Assembly (NCBI RefSeq): GCF_000526215.1
Contig: NZ_JAFQ01000004.1
Span: 3,596,001 to 3,660,000, forward strand
Reading direction: 5' to 3'
Length of the DNA stretch: 64,000 nt
Source of the DNA: Nocardia sp. BMG51109
GTDB lineage: Bacteria > Actinomycetota > Actinomycetes > Mycobacteriales > Mycobacteriaceae
The notes under the pieces were generated by a model that worked only from the letters and a program-made list of their open reading frames with translations, did no database searches and was not told the DNA's origin. The position numbers were made by a program, and so were the translations under genes. Of this stretch, positions 16,486 to 24,098 are shown one piece after another. Position 1 is the stretch's first letter; each line of letters begins with the position of its first letter.

Positions 16486-16882
16486 ATCAGACGGAGGGCA
16501 GCGAGTGTTCCAGCAACACAGCGAGTCAGGTTAAAGCCCGGGTGGTTTCGACGTATGGGGGACATGACCGAAGCCACCACTATTCCCGCCGATGTGGCCC
16601 AGGCGGCTGGCGCGATGGGTGTCGGTAGGTCGATCGCCGTGTTCCCGCAGGTCTTCGACACGGCCGGGTCGGGAACGGTGCCGCCTGACCTGACGGCGTG
16701 GTTATAACCTGGCCGCGTAACTCCCGGCGAATCCGGCGGAATACGTTTCGATTCGCGCATAACCCGAGCTCCGCGCCCCGCCCCGCCCGCCCGATCCGGC
16801 GTAACCAGGCGAAACGACAGTAGATACCGGGCCGAAATACGCCGCTGTCACCGTCGATCTCACCGCAGCGAAGGGATCGACA
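16486..16882. other. 397-bp stretch between the helicase pair and the nitrogen operon
   Basis: Contains one small possible reading frame (16564-16707). The remainder is presumed to hold the promoter of the permease operon; a TAGATA (16821-16826) could be a -10 element but I cannot pair it with a good -35. Confidence 0.4.
16564..16707 (+). CDS. Possible 47-residue protein
   Basis: ATG 16564 opens a frame MTEATTIPADVAQAAGAMGV that continues with FPQVFDTAGSGTVPPDLTAWL and ends at TAA 16707. Composition is protein-like, with third-position GC as in the neighbours, but the only purine-rich run (GGGGG) is too close to the start, and a second ATG at 16555 is in frame. It could also be the stump of a larger lost gene. 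No known family. Confidence 0.3.
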   Translation: MTEATTIPADVAQAAGAMGVGRSIAVFPQVFDTAGSGTVPPDLTAWL

Positions 16883-18529
16883 ATGGGCTTCACCGACAAT
16901 CCGAAAATGGAGGACTATTCGCTCCGATATACGCCGGCAGCGTTCCGCCGATGGTCCCCCTGGATGGTGTTCCTGTCCTGTCTGGTCGGGATTTCCGCGA
17001 TGGCGGGCTATGCGCTGGACGCGGCGTTCGTGGACGAATTCGGGTTCGGCAGCGCGCTGATCGGCTTCGGCCTGGCCGCGGTGGTGACGATACCGCTGAC
17101 GCTGGTCATCGCGTTCGCCATCGCGCGCCGCCACGTCGACATCGACTTGCTCACGCGCGGTTCGGGTTTCGGCTATCTGGGCTCCACCGTGACCTCGCTG
17201 GTCTATGCCACGTACACGCTGATCTTCCTCGCCTACGAGGGCGCGATCATGGCGCAGGCAGTTACGGCCTTGACCCACATGGACATTCACGCCTCCTACG
17301 TCCTGGTGGCCGTGGTGATGATTCCGCTGACGCTCTACGGCATGTCGTTCAGCGCCAAGTTCCAGGCCTGGACCTGGCCGCTGTGGATCGTGCTGATCGG
17401 GCTCGCGCTGGGAGCGGCGGCCACGGCACCGGACGCCGGGCAGCACATGGTGCATCCGGCGAGTGTGGCACCGGGCGGGGCCGCCGGGGTGACGGTGCTG
17501 GCGGTGTTCGCGATCGCCGCCGCGCAGCTGTCGCTGGCCGCGCAGGTCGGTGAGCAGGGCGACTACCTGCGGCTGATGCCCGATCCGGAGAAGGGCAGGC
17601 TGGGCCGGTGGCGGCTGGCGGTGATCTTCGGCGGGCCCGGGTTCGCGCTGTTCGCCGTGGGGATCTTCTTCGCCTCCACGCTGCTGGTCGGCTATGCCGC
17701 CACGACGCTGGACGCGGACCGTGTCGGCGTGCCGGTCGACCTGTTCACCGTGGTGTACGAGCGGTTGACCGGCAATCACACGTCGGCGTTGATCCTGGCG
17801 GGCGGTCTGGTGCTGCTGTCCCAGATCAAGATCAACATTATGAACACCTATTCGGGCTCGCTGTCCTGGTCGAACTTCTTCTCCCGGGTGCTGCACCGCC
17901 ATCCCGGCCGGGCGGCATGGGTGTTCCTGCAGGTGGGGCTCGCGCTGATCCTGATGGAGATCGGCATCTTCGACCACATCGTCCAGGTGCTGGCCTGGTA
18001 CTCCAACATCGGCATCGCGTGGATCGCCGCCATGGTGTCGGACCTGGTGATCAACAAGCGATGGCTGAAGCTGGCGCCGCCGCAGCTGGTCTTCCATCGG
18101 GCGCACCTGTACAACGTCAATCCGGTCGGCTTCGGGTCGATGATCGTCGCCGGCGTGGTGTCGATGGTCGCCTACTACCGGGTCTTCGGTGACACCGCCG
18201 CGGCGCTGTCCCCGTTCATCGCGCTCGGCATCGCCCTGGTCCTGCCACCGGTGATCGCCTGGGCGACCCGCGGCCGCTGGTACGTCGCTCGGGTCTCCGA
18301 GCTTCCGGAGGGCGCCGATGAACTGCCGTGCTCGGTATGCGAGGGCAGCTTCGACGTCGTCGACATGGCCACCTGCCCCTTCCACGGCGGCACCGTGTGC
18401 TCGCTGTGCTGCTCGACCGAGGGCGCCTGCAAGGACTCCTGCAAACCGCATGCGTGGCGACCACCGAAGGGCCCGGTCGTCCTCGGCATGCCCCGAACCG
18501 AACAACCCGAACTGGAGGTTGCGCGATGA
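16883..18529 (+). CDS. NCS1-family purine/pyrimidine-type permease with cysteine-rich tail
   Basis: A 548-residue membrane transporter with about 12 hydrophobic segments. The start MEDYSLRYTPAAFRRW and the segment RGSGFGYLGSTVTS are typical of nucleobase:cation symporter-1 proteins (cytosine, allantoin, hydantoin transporters). After the last helix (about residue 465) comes a soluble tail with a dense cysteine cluster, CSVC, CPF, CSLCC, CKDSC (about residues 479-515), unusual for this family and suited to metal binding. It is the first gene of a five-gene operon in which every stop overlaps the next start; the neighbours (amidase, isochorismatase-like hydrolase) suggest import of a ureido or cyclic amide nitrogen compound. 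Confidence 0.88.
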   Translation: MGFTDNPKMEDYSLRYTPAAFRRWSPWMVFLSCLVGISAMAGYALDAAFVDEFGFGSALIGFGLAAVVTIPLTLVIAFAIARRHVDIDLLTRGSGFGYLGSTVTSLVYATYTLIFLAYEGAIMAQAVTALTHMDIHASYVLVAVVMIPLTLYGMSFSAKFQAWTWPLWIVLIGLALGAAATAPDAGQHMVHPASVAPGGAAGVTVLAVFAIAAAQLSLAAQVGEQGDYLRLMPDPEKGRLGRWRLAVIFGGPGFALFAVGIFFASTLLVGYAATTLDADRVGVPVDLFTVVYERLTGNHTSALILAGGLVLLSQIKINIMNTYSGSLSWSNFFSRVLHRHPGRAAWVFLQVGLALILMEIGIFDHIVQVLAWYSNIGIAWIAAMVSDLVINKRWLKLAPPQLVFHRAHLYNVNPVGFGSMIVAGVVSMVAYYRVFGDTAAALSPFIALGIALVLPPVIAWATRGRWYVARVSELPEGADELPCSVCEGSFDVVDMATCPFHGGTVCSLCCSTEGACKDSCKPHAWRPPKGPVVLGMPRTEQPELEVAR

Positions 18530-19143
18530 AAGCGCTGATCGTCATCGATATGCAGAACGGTTTCTGCCACCCCGAGGGCTCGCTGCCGCGGCTGGGCATG
18601 GGCCTGGCCGGGAACGACGCGGCGGTCGCGGCCGCCACGGAGGCCGTGGCGCATGCTCGCCGGATCGGCATGCCGGTGGTCTTCACCCGGCACGTGTACC
18701 GGCCCGGCTATCCGGACCAGGGGCCCTGGCTGGCCGGACGTACCCCGGACATCGAGGCCTCGGGCGGCTTGCGGGCGGGCAGCTGGGACGGCGACGTGAT
18801 CGACGAACTCGGTTGCGGCCCCGAGGATCTGGTGGTCGACAAGGCGCGGCTGGATGCCTTCCAGTGGACCTCACTGGAGCCGTTGCTGCGCGGTATGGGC
18901 GTGACCGAGCTGGTGGCGTGCGGCGTCGTAACCAACTTCTGCGTGGAGACCACTGTGCGGTCGGCCATTATGCGTGACTTCCCGGTCACGCTGCTGCACG
19001 ACTGTTGCGCCGCCCAGACGCCCCGGTTGCACGAGATCGGGATCGAGGTCATGCGCGACTGCGGTTTCGCGGAGGTGATCGGGGTCGCCGACTTCGTGAA
19101 CAGCGATGCGGCGGCCGTTCGGGAAGAACCGGCACTTCTATGA
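18526..19143 (+). CDS. Isochorismatase-family cysteine hydrolase (biuret/ureido amidohydrolase-like)
   Basis: A 205-residue enzyme starting at ATG 18526 (ATGA overlap with the permease). The catalytic triad of amide-cleaving isochorismatase-like hydrolases is complete: D8 (VIDMQNGF), K106 (VVDKARLDAF) and C139 (GVVTNFCVETT), with the VVT cis-peptide segment. The DAF-x-T after the lysine and the TNFCVE context are like those of biuret hydrolase, ureidoacrylate hydrolase and N-carbamoylsarcosine amidase. With an AtzE/AtzG-like pair downstream, biuret or a related ureido compound is a sensible guess for the substrate, but the specificity cannot be read from sequence alone. Confidence 0.88.
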   Translation: MKALIVIDMQNGFCHPEGSLPRLGMGLAGNDAAVAAATEAVAHARRIGMPVVFTRHVYRPGYPDQGPWLAGRTPDIEASGGLRAGSWDGDVIDELGCGPEDLVVDKARLDAFQWTSLEPLLRGMGVTELVACGVVTNFCVETTVRSAIMRDFPVTLLHDCCAAQTPRLHEIGIEVMRDCGFAEVIGVADFVNSDAAAVREEPALL

Positions 19144-19958
19144 TCACGCTCGGCCGTAACGCCGGAGTCATCGGCGAGAGATCCGTCAGCAACGGCGAAT
19201 GCCTACCGTCCGGGGGTGTGAGGACTGCCTCCGGGCGGCAACGGGTCCACGAGGTGCGCCGGTTGCGCGACATCCTGCGGGCCACCGTGCGCGGCGGCCG
19301 GTACGCGCACGGCCAGCTGCCCAGCGAGGCCGAGCTGATGGCCTCCTACCGGGCGTCGCGGGCCACCGTGCGGGCCGCGCTGGCGATGCTGCGCACCGAG
19401 GGCCTGATAGAACGGACGCAGGGCGTGGGCACCCACGCCGTGATCGAACCGGTGACCACGTCGCTGCCCGAGGCGCACGGCGTGATCAAACCCACCGGCG
19501 ACAGCATGTTCAACCACCGGATGCGGCCGCGTGAACTGGACCGATCGGTGGTGAGCGCGCCGGGCGCCGTGGCCGAGCGGCTCGAGATCGATCCCGGAAA
19601 ACCGTGTCTGCGAATGGAATACGTGGCGCTGCACGACGAGGAGCCGGTCGCCATCGCGACCAACTACGTGCGCTACCCCCAGGCCGGCAAACTCCGCGAC
19701 ACCCCGTTCGTCTCCGACTGGTACCAGCTGCTCGCCGATGCCGGTGTGGCACTGTCGGATTCGGAATTCATCTTCGACTGCGAGCTGGCCGACGCGTCGC
19801 TGGCCGAGTCGCTGGGCATCAGCGAGGGCGTCCCGCTGATCTCGATGGAACAGATCATCTACGACCTCGACGGCAGACCGTTCGACGTCGCCTACATCCA
19901 CACCCGCGGCGAGCGTTTCCGATTCGTGTCGCGCGGCAGCAGCAAGGAATTGTCATGA
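19140..19958 (+). CDS. GntR-family transcriptional regulator with UTRA domain (HutC subfamily)
   Basis: A 272-residue regulator starting at ATG 19140, overlapping the hydrolase stop. The winged HTH is at about residues 40-105 (LPSEAELMASYRASRATVRAAL is the recognition part; ERTQGVGTHAV the wing). The C-terminal UTRA ligand-binding domain spans about 115-268 and ends with DGRPFDVAYIHTRGERFRF, typical of the HutC group. Encoded inside the operon, so it probably senses the imported compound or its product and regulates its own transcription unit. Confidence 0.92.
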   Translation: MITLGRNAGVIGERSVSNGECLPSGGVRTASGRQRVHEVRRLRDILRATVRGGRYAHGQLPSEAELMASYRASRATVRAALAMLRTEGLIERTQGVGTHAVIEPVTTSLPEAHGVIKPTGDSMFNHRMRPRELDRSVVSAPGAVAERLEIDPGKPCLRMEYVALHDEEPVAIATNYVRYPQAGKLRDTPFVSDWYQLLADAGVALSDSEFIFDCELADASLAESLGISEGVPLISMEQIIYDLDGRPFDVAYIHTRGERFRFVSRGSSKELS

Positions 19959-21379
19959 CAGCAGATATCCCGCTCACCCTCACCGACGCGGCCGCGGCGC
20001 TGCGCGCGGGCACCGTAACGTCCGTCGACCTCACCCGCTCGGCGATCGCCGCGGCCGATCGCCTCGACGACCCCCTGGGCTGCTATCTGAGCCGGTTCGA
20101 CGAGTACGCACTGGAACGCGCCGCCGCCGCGGACGCCGAATTCGCCGCCGGACACGACCGGGGTCCACTGCACGGAATTCCCTTCGGCGTCAAGGACATT
20201 CTCGCCGTCGCCGAGGGCCCGACGACGGCGCAGAGCCTCATCCTCGACCCCGAGTGGGGCGCGGGCAAGGACGCACCGGTGGTAGCGCGACTCAAGGCAG
20301 CGGGCGCGGTGATCACCGGCAAGACGACCACCATGGAATTCGCCTGCGGCATGCCCGATCCCACGAAACCCTTTCCCGTGCCACGCAATCCGTGGAACCC
20401 CGAAACCTGGCCGGGCGGTTCGAGTTCGGGCACCGGGATCGGCGTCGCCGCCGGCATGTTCCTGGCCGGACTCGGGACCGACACCGGGGGCAGCATCCGG
20501 ATACCCGCGGCGTTCTGCGGGGTGAGCGGCCTGATGCCGACGTTCGGCCGGGTGCCCAAATCGGGCTGTGTGCCTTTAGGATACAGCCTCGATCACATCG
20601 GCCCGCTGGCACGCAGCGCACGGGACTGCGCGGTCGTGCTCGAGGTGATCGCCGGCCTGCACGCCAGCGATCCGGACTGCGTGGACGCACCGTTCACCGT
20701 TCCCGGCTGGACCGAGGATCTCAGCGGAGTGCGGATCGGGGTCGTGCGTGAGGGGCACTTCCCCGAGCACAGCGATCCGGCACTGTCCGCCGCATTCGAC
20801 GCCGCGCTCACGGTCCTGACCGGCGCCGGCGCCACCACCACCGAGGTGACACTGCCGTACCGGCAGGAGATGATCACCGCCGACATGATCACCGCGGGAT
20901 CCGAGGCGCTGGCCTACCACCGCACCGACCTGTCCACGCGCTGGGACGACTACTTCGTCGCCACCCGAGCGATGGCGTCGATCGGCGCACAGGTATCCGG
21001 CGCCGATTACGTACAGGCCCAACGGGTTCGCCGAGTAGCCCAGGACGCCCTCGGACGACTCTTCGACACCGTGGACGTCATCGTCTGCCCCACCGCCGCC
21101 GCCGGCGCACCGACCTTCGAATCGCTCACGGGCCCCGGCGGCCAACTCGACTTCGGCAGACTGTTCAGTCTGGTCCACACCCCGTACTGGGACACGGTCG
21201 GCAACCCGGTCCTGGCCGTGCCCATGGGTTTCACCGCCATCGGCCTCCCACTGTCCCTCCAACTAGCGGGCCCCGCCTTCGCCGAGGCCGAAATCCTCCG
21301 CGTAGCAGACGTTTTCCAGCAGTCCACCGATTGGCACCGCCAAGCCCCCACCTCCCTCACCCAAGGAGTGGCCGCATGA
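19955..21379 (+). CDS. Amidase-signature enzyme (AtzE/GatA-like)
   Basis: A 474-residue amidase-signature hydrolase starting at ATG 19955 (ATGA overlap). The Ser-cisSer-Lys triad is in place: K80 (PFGVKDIL), S156 (WPGGSSSGTG) and nucleophile S180 (GTDTGGSIRIPA). Length and the presence of a short AtzG-like gene directly downstream suggest a two-subunit enzyme like 1-carboxybiuret hydrolase AtzE-AtzG, itself related to GatCA. The proposed flow is permease import, cleavage by the isochorismatase-like hydrolase or amidase, and release of ammonia; the order of steps is inference. Confidence 0.9.
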   Translation: MTADIPLTLTDAAAALRAGTVTSVDLTRSAIAAADRLDDPLGCYLSRFDEYALERAAAADAEFAAGHDRGPLHGIPFGVKDILAVAEGPTTAQSLILDPEWGAGKDAPVVARLKAAGAVITGKTTTMEFACGMPDPTKPFPVPRNPWNPETWPGGSSSGTGIGVAAGMFLAGLGTDTGGSIRIPAAFCGVSGLMPTFGRVPKSGCVPLGYSLDHIGPLARSARDCAVVLEVIAGLHASDPDCVDAPFTVPGWTEDLSGVRIGVVREGHFPEHSDPALSAAFDAALTVLTGAGATTTEVTLPYRQEMITADMITAGSEALAYHRTDLSTRWDDYFVATRAMASIGAQVSGADYVQAQRVRRVAQDALGRLFDTVDVIVCPTAAAGAPTFESLTGPGGQLDFGRLFSLVHTPYWDTVGNPVLAVPMGFTAIGLPLSLQLAGPAFAEAEILRVADVFQQSTDWHRQAPTSLTQGVAA

Positions 21380-21570
21380 ACGACGTAGTGAAAACCCTCC
21401 TGGACCTCGCAAGCCTGCCTGCGTCGGAAACCGAAATCGCTGCCTACGCTTCCGGTTTCGCTATCCAGCGGGCCGAGGTGGACGCCCTCTATGCCGTCCC
21501 CGAGGCCCGCTACGTAGACCCGGCACTTCGCTTCCGGGCCGAAGGGCGGATCACCGACTGGGCACAGTAG
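21376..21570 (+). CDS. DUF4089/AtzG-like small subunit
   Basis: A 64-residue protein starting at ATG 21376, overlapping the amidase stop by four bases. Mostly helical (TLLDLASLPASETEIAAYAS, VDALYAVPEARYVDPALRF). AtzG proteins of this length are GatC-like helical subunits that bind and stabilise an AtzE-type amidase, and DUF4089 genes are almost always next to such an amidase, as here. Last gene of the operon. Confidence 0.72.
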   Translation: MNDVVKTLLDLASLPASETEIAAYASGFAIQRAEVDALYAVPEARYVDPALRFRAEGRITDWAQ

Positions 21571-21837
21571 CGCCTCCGACTCCCTATGGCCGTTGTGGCC
21601 GCACCGGACACATTTCGAACGGTCGCGGCCACTGGCCCGGGCAGCGGACTCCGAGGCGGCACGCCGGTCACAAGGTCCGGATCGGCAATGCTGCTCCGGT
21701 GGTCAGCGCGGTCGACAGCCGGGCCGGGCCGCGGGCACGTATCCCGTCCGAACAGGCTGAGGGCCGGGTACACCCGTCCTGGTGGGCGGGCTGTCGGATT
21801 GCCTTCCTGTCGGTGTCCGCCCGTAGTGTCGCCGGCC

Positions 21838-22875
21838 ATGACCGATCAGCGGTTCAACCCGCACGATTCGCTCTTCCGCAGCCTCCTCGCCGACGCCGAC
21901 GACGCCGCCTCCGAATTCCGCCCCGTCGTAGCGGCGCATGCCAGTCCCGAGTTCGCCGGCCGTATCGATTGGCGCCACATGGAGTTGCAGCACTGCAGTT
22001 TCGTCGACCCCGAATTGTCGAACCGCTACGGCGACTTACTGTTCCGCACCACCCTCGACGACCGCCCCGCCTTCCTCTATGTCCTCGCCGAGCACCAATC
22101 CAGCAGCGACCGGTTCATGGCGCTGCGAATGCTGGAGTACATGGTCAACATCTGGTGGCGCTACCTCGACCAGGAGGAGACCGAACGTACGCGTGCCCGC
22201 GAGGCCGGTGAGCCGGTACCGCCCCCGCCGCGGATGCTGCCCGCGATCATCCCCCTGGTCGTGCACAACACCGCTACCGGACGGGCCTGGTCGGCACCGC
22301 TGCAGTTCACCGACCTCATCGACCTCGACGCCGCCGCCAAGACCGCGATAGCGCCGTACATGCCGCAGTTCCGGTTCCTGCTCGATGACGTCTCCCGTCT
22401 CGGCCTGGAAGCACTGCGCGAGCGTGACCTGACCCCCGCGGCCCGGACGGTCCTGGTGTTGCAGCAGATAGTCCCAGGCAACGACCAGGTAGTAGAAGAT
22501 ATCCTGAAGTGGCTCGCAGACGACCTCCGCGCCTTGGAGGCCGGGCCGAACGCGGCGAGGAAGCTACAGATCGTGATCAGCTACGTGATGAAAGTCGGCG
22601 ATCCCGATCCCGGCAAGCTGGCCGCGGGGATGGCCCAGATCGGTCCACGAGCAGAGGAGGCGACGATGACCTTGGCAGAACGACTCGAAGCACGCGGTCG
22701 TGAGGAGGGGCGCGCTGAGGAGCGCGCCGCAGTGCTGATCGAGCTGATGACCGACCGGTTCGGCACTCTGCCCGTCGCCACGATCCAGCGGGTCGAATCG
22801 GCAAGCCCGGATCAGCTCCGCGCCTGGACCAAGCGGGTTCTCCGCGCGCAGACGATCGAAGAGATCTTTGCCTGA
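21838..22875 (+). CDS. Rpn family nuclease / PD-(D/E)xK 'transposase_31' protein
   Basis: A 345-residue protein starting MTDQRFNPHDSLFRSLL at ATG 21838 (frame open from 21586). The N-terminal PD-(D/E)xK fold has the expected acidic residues D66 (YGDLLFRTT) and E85 (VLAEHQSSSDRFM), with Gln at the usual lysine position, as in many RpnA-like proteins. The C-terminal 69 residues (MTLAERLEARGREEG to AQTIEEIFA) are a DUF4351-like helical domain. That domain has its own ATG (22666) behind GAGGAGG, matching the intragenic antitoxin start known for E. coli rpn genes, and is repeated twice downstream as separate genes. Confidence 0.88.
   Translation: MTDQRFNPHDSLFRSLLADADDAASEFRPVVAAHASPEFAGRIDWRHMELQHCSFVDPELSNRYGDLLFRTTLDDRPAFLYVLAEHQSSSDRFMALRMLEYMVNIWWRYLDQEETERTRAREAGEPVPPPPRMLPAIIPLVVHNTATGRAWSAPLQFTDLIDLDAAAKTAIAPYMPQFRFLLDDVSRLGLEALRERDLTPAARTVLVLQQIVPGNDQVVEDILKWLADDLRALEAGPNAARKLQIVISYVMKVGDPDPGKLAAGMAQIGPRAEEATMTLAERLEARGREEGRAEERAAVLIELMTDRFGTLPVATIQRVESASPDQLRAWTKRVLRAQTIEEIFA
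22666..22875 (+). CDS. Intragenic C-terminal product of the Rpn nuclease (RpnS-like)
   Basis: In frame inside the Rpn gene, ATG 22666 is preceded by a near-perfect ribosome-binding site GAGGAGG (22654-22660) with 5-base spacing, which predicts a separate 69-residue product. In E. coli, products starting inside rpn genes bind and inhibit the nuclease; this is known of the family. Two free-standing homologues follow at 22907 and 23156, each with its own ribosome-binding site, which strengthens the case that this segment is translated independently. Confidence 0.65.
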   Translation: MTLAERLEARGREEGRAEERAAVLIELMTDRFGTLPVATIQRVESASPDQLRAWTKRVLRAQTIEEIFA

Positions 22876-22906
22876 CCGGCCGGTTCACGAGCGGAAGGGG
22901 GCGACG

Positions 22907-23128
22907 ATGACCCTGGCAGAACGACTCGAAGCACGCGGCCGTGAAGAGGGGCGCGCTCAAGGACGCACTGAGGGGCGCGCGGCAGTGCTGATCGAGCAGA
23001 TGACCGACCGGTTCGGCACTCTGCCCGGCGACACCATTCAGCGGATCAGATCGGCAAGCCTGGATCAGCTCCGCGCCTGGAACAAGCGGGTTCTCCGCGC
23101 GCAGACCATCGAGGAGATCTTTGCCTGA
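22907..23128 (+). CDS. Free-standing copy of the Rpn C-terminal domain (copy 2)
   Basis: A 73-residue protein starting at ATG 22907 behind GGAAGGGGG. It repeats the last 69 residues of the Rpn nuclease: MTLAERLEARGREEG, a QGRTEG insert, then IEQMTDRFGTLPGDTIQR and LRAQTIEEIFA. It has no nuclease part. If the C-terminal module is an antitoxin or dimerisation partner, this is an extra dose of it or a variant with altered specificity. Confidence 0.8.
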   Translation: MTLAERLEARGREEGRAQGRTEGRAAVLIEQMTDRFGTLPGDTIQRIRSASLDQLRAWNKRVLRAQTIEEIFA

Positions 23129-23155
23129 CTGGCCGGTTCACGAGCGAAAGGGGCG

Positions 23156-23404
23156 ATGATGACCCTGGCGGAACGACTCGAAGCGCGCGGCCGCGAAGAG
23201 GGACTCGCTCAAGGCCGCGCTGAGGGGCTCGCTCAAGGGCGAGCTGAGGGGTGGGCGGCAGTGTTGATCGAGGAGATGACCGACCGGTTCGGCACTCTGC
23301 CCGACGACACTATTCAGCGGATCAGATCGGCAAGCCTGGATCAGCTCCGCGCCTGGACCAAGCGGGTTCTCCGCGCGCAGACGATCGAAGAGATCTTTGC
23401 CTGA
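23156..23404 (+). CDS. Free-standing copy of the Rpn C-terminal domain (copy 3)
   Basis: An 82-residue protein with tandem starts at ATG 23156 and ATG 23159 behind AAAGGGG. Same module as copies 1 and 2, but the linker is longer, with QGRAEG repeated (GLAQGRAEGLAQGRAEG), which probably extends one amphipathic helix. The remainder (IEEMTDRFGTLPDDTIQR to AQTIEEIFA) is close to copy 2. Confidence 0.8.
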   Translation: MMTLAERLEARGREEGLAQGRAEGLAQGRAEGWAAVLIEEMTDRFGTLPDDTIQRIRSASLDQLRAWTKRVLRAQTIEEIFA

Positions 23405-23416
23405 CCGATCGGTTCG

Positions 23417-23486
23417 CCGGCTGCGCTCCAGATCGTCGCTTATCTGATCGACACGCTACGACAGCTTCCCCCTGAAATCTCGAGTT
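23417..23486 (+). pseudogene. Fragment of a homologue of the gene at 16003
   Basis: The frame from 23429 reads QIVAYLIDTLRQLPPEIS, against QVVAYLLDTLRQLPTEIS at residues 19-36 of the protein encoded at 16003. The match covers about 70 bases and then ends; no start or continuation is present. It lies between the Rpn repeats and the Wadjet locus, so it is debris from earlier rearrangement. Confidence 0.75.
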
Positions 23487-23570
23487 CAGCCGCTGTAGCG
23501 AATAGTGTTCTTCCACAAGCGATCACCGGCCAATTCGGCGTCGGGCATGCCAGGCTGCCCCGATGTCGCT

Positions 23571-24035
23571 TCAGCAGAGTTTCCAGCCGTCGCTCTCTCG
23601 GACCACATTGACGGTATTCGAAATCTGCTGGCCGGGTAATTCCGGAGAGTGATGGTGGGTAACAGCTGTCGCGGTGTTGCCGTTGACGGTGATCTCGTCC
23701 ACGCCGTCGAGGATGACACCTCGAAGAACCTCATCGTAAGGGCTGGGTTCTCCCGTACCCTCCGACCTGTAACGTTGACACTGCAACTTGTTGAATGTTG
23801 CGAAATCTCCGGCGTTCAACGATCTGAATGCATATTCGACGGTCCCTCTGATCTGCTCCTCATTGGAAATTATGGTCGGTGGTTCGGAATCGATTGTCGA
23901 GGAAAAGAGATAGAGAAAACCGATCGAGCCAACGAACGCCACCACCAACACCGAGCCGAGGATCAGCACCAGCCGCAACAACCACGATCGGCGGCTTGCC
24001 TGTGCCGACCGGCCTTTCTGTGATCCGTCAATCAA
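23571..24035 (-). CDS. Membrane-anchored protein with Rv0361/DUF4878-like extracellular domain
   Basis: A 154-residue protein from TTG 24035 (GGAG nine bases upstream). A basic N-terminus (RRSWLLR) is followed by one transmembrane helix (about residues 19-46, LVLILGSVLVVAFVGSIGFL) and an external domain that starts IRGTVEYAFRSLNAGDFATF, the pattern of NTF2-like small domains such as those of mycobacterial Rv0361-type proteins. It is divergent from the Wadjet DUF2399 gene, 63 bases away. Role unknown. Confidence 0.75.
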   Translation of the reverse strand: MIDGSQKGRSAQASRRSWLLRLVLILGSVLVVAFVGSIGFLYLFSSTIDSEPPTIISNEEQIRGTVEYAFRSLNAGDFATFNKLQCQRYRSEGTGEPSPYDEVLRGVILDGVDEITVNGNTATAVTHHHSPELPGQQISNTVNVVRESDGWKLC

Positions 24036-24098
24036 CTATCGTTCACTCCGTCCTCTGCTCGGCGTCATGCGAAACACTACGAGCCGTTCGGGCACGAT

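Larger units (their letters stand above)
22666..23404 (+). repeat. Three tandem direct repeats of the Rpn C-terminal module
   Basis: Three units of about 210-250 bp lie in tandem: 22666-22875 (inside the Rpn gene), 22907-23128 and 23156-23404. The short spacers are also alike (both contain CCGGTTCACGAGCG), so the duplication included the ribosome-binding site. Most differences are at third positions or in the Gly-rich linker, where the third copy has an extra in-frame QGRAEG repeat. Confidence 0.9.

Noticed and set aside
16580..18505. 641-residue open frame antisense to the NCS1 permease
   Set aside because: Low-complexity His/Arg/Asp composition from antisense reading of membrane helices.
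21838..22875. Rpn gene as a transposase (its old family name)
   Set aside because: The family is a PD-(D/E)xK nuclease group; no insertion-sequence ends or target duplications flank it.
22666..23404. The tandem repeats as a possible CRISPR or transposon array
   Set aside because: Units are about 210-250 bp, coding and in tandem with a parental gene; no short palindromic repeats, spacers or terminal inverted repeats.
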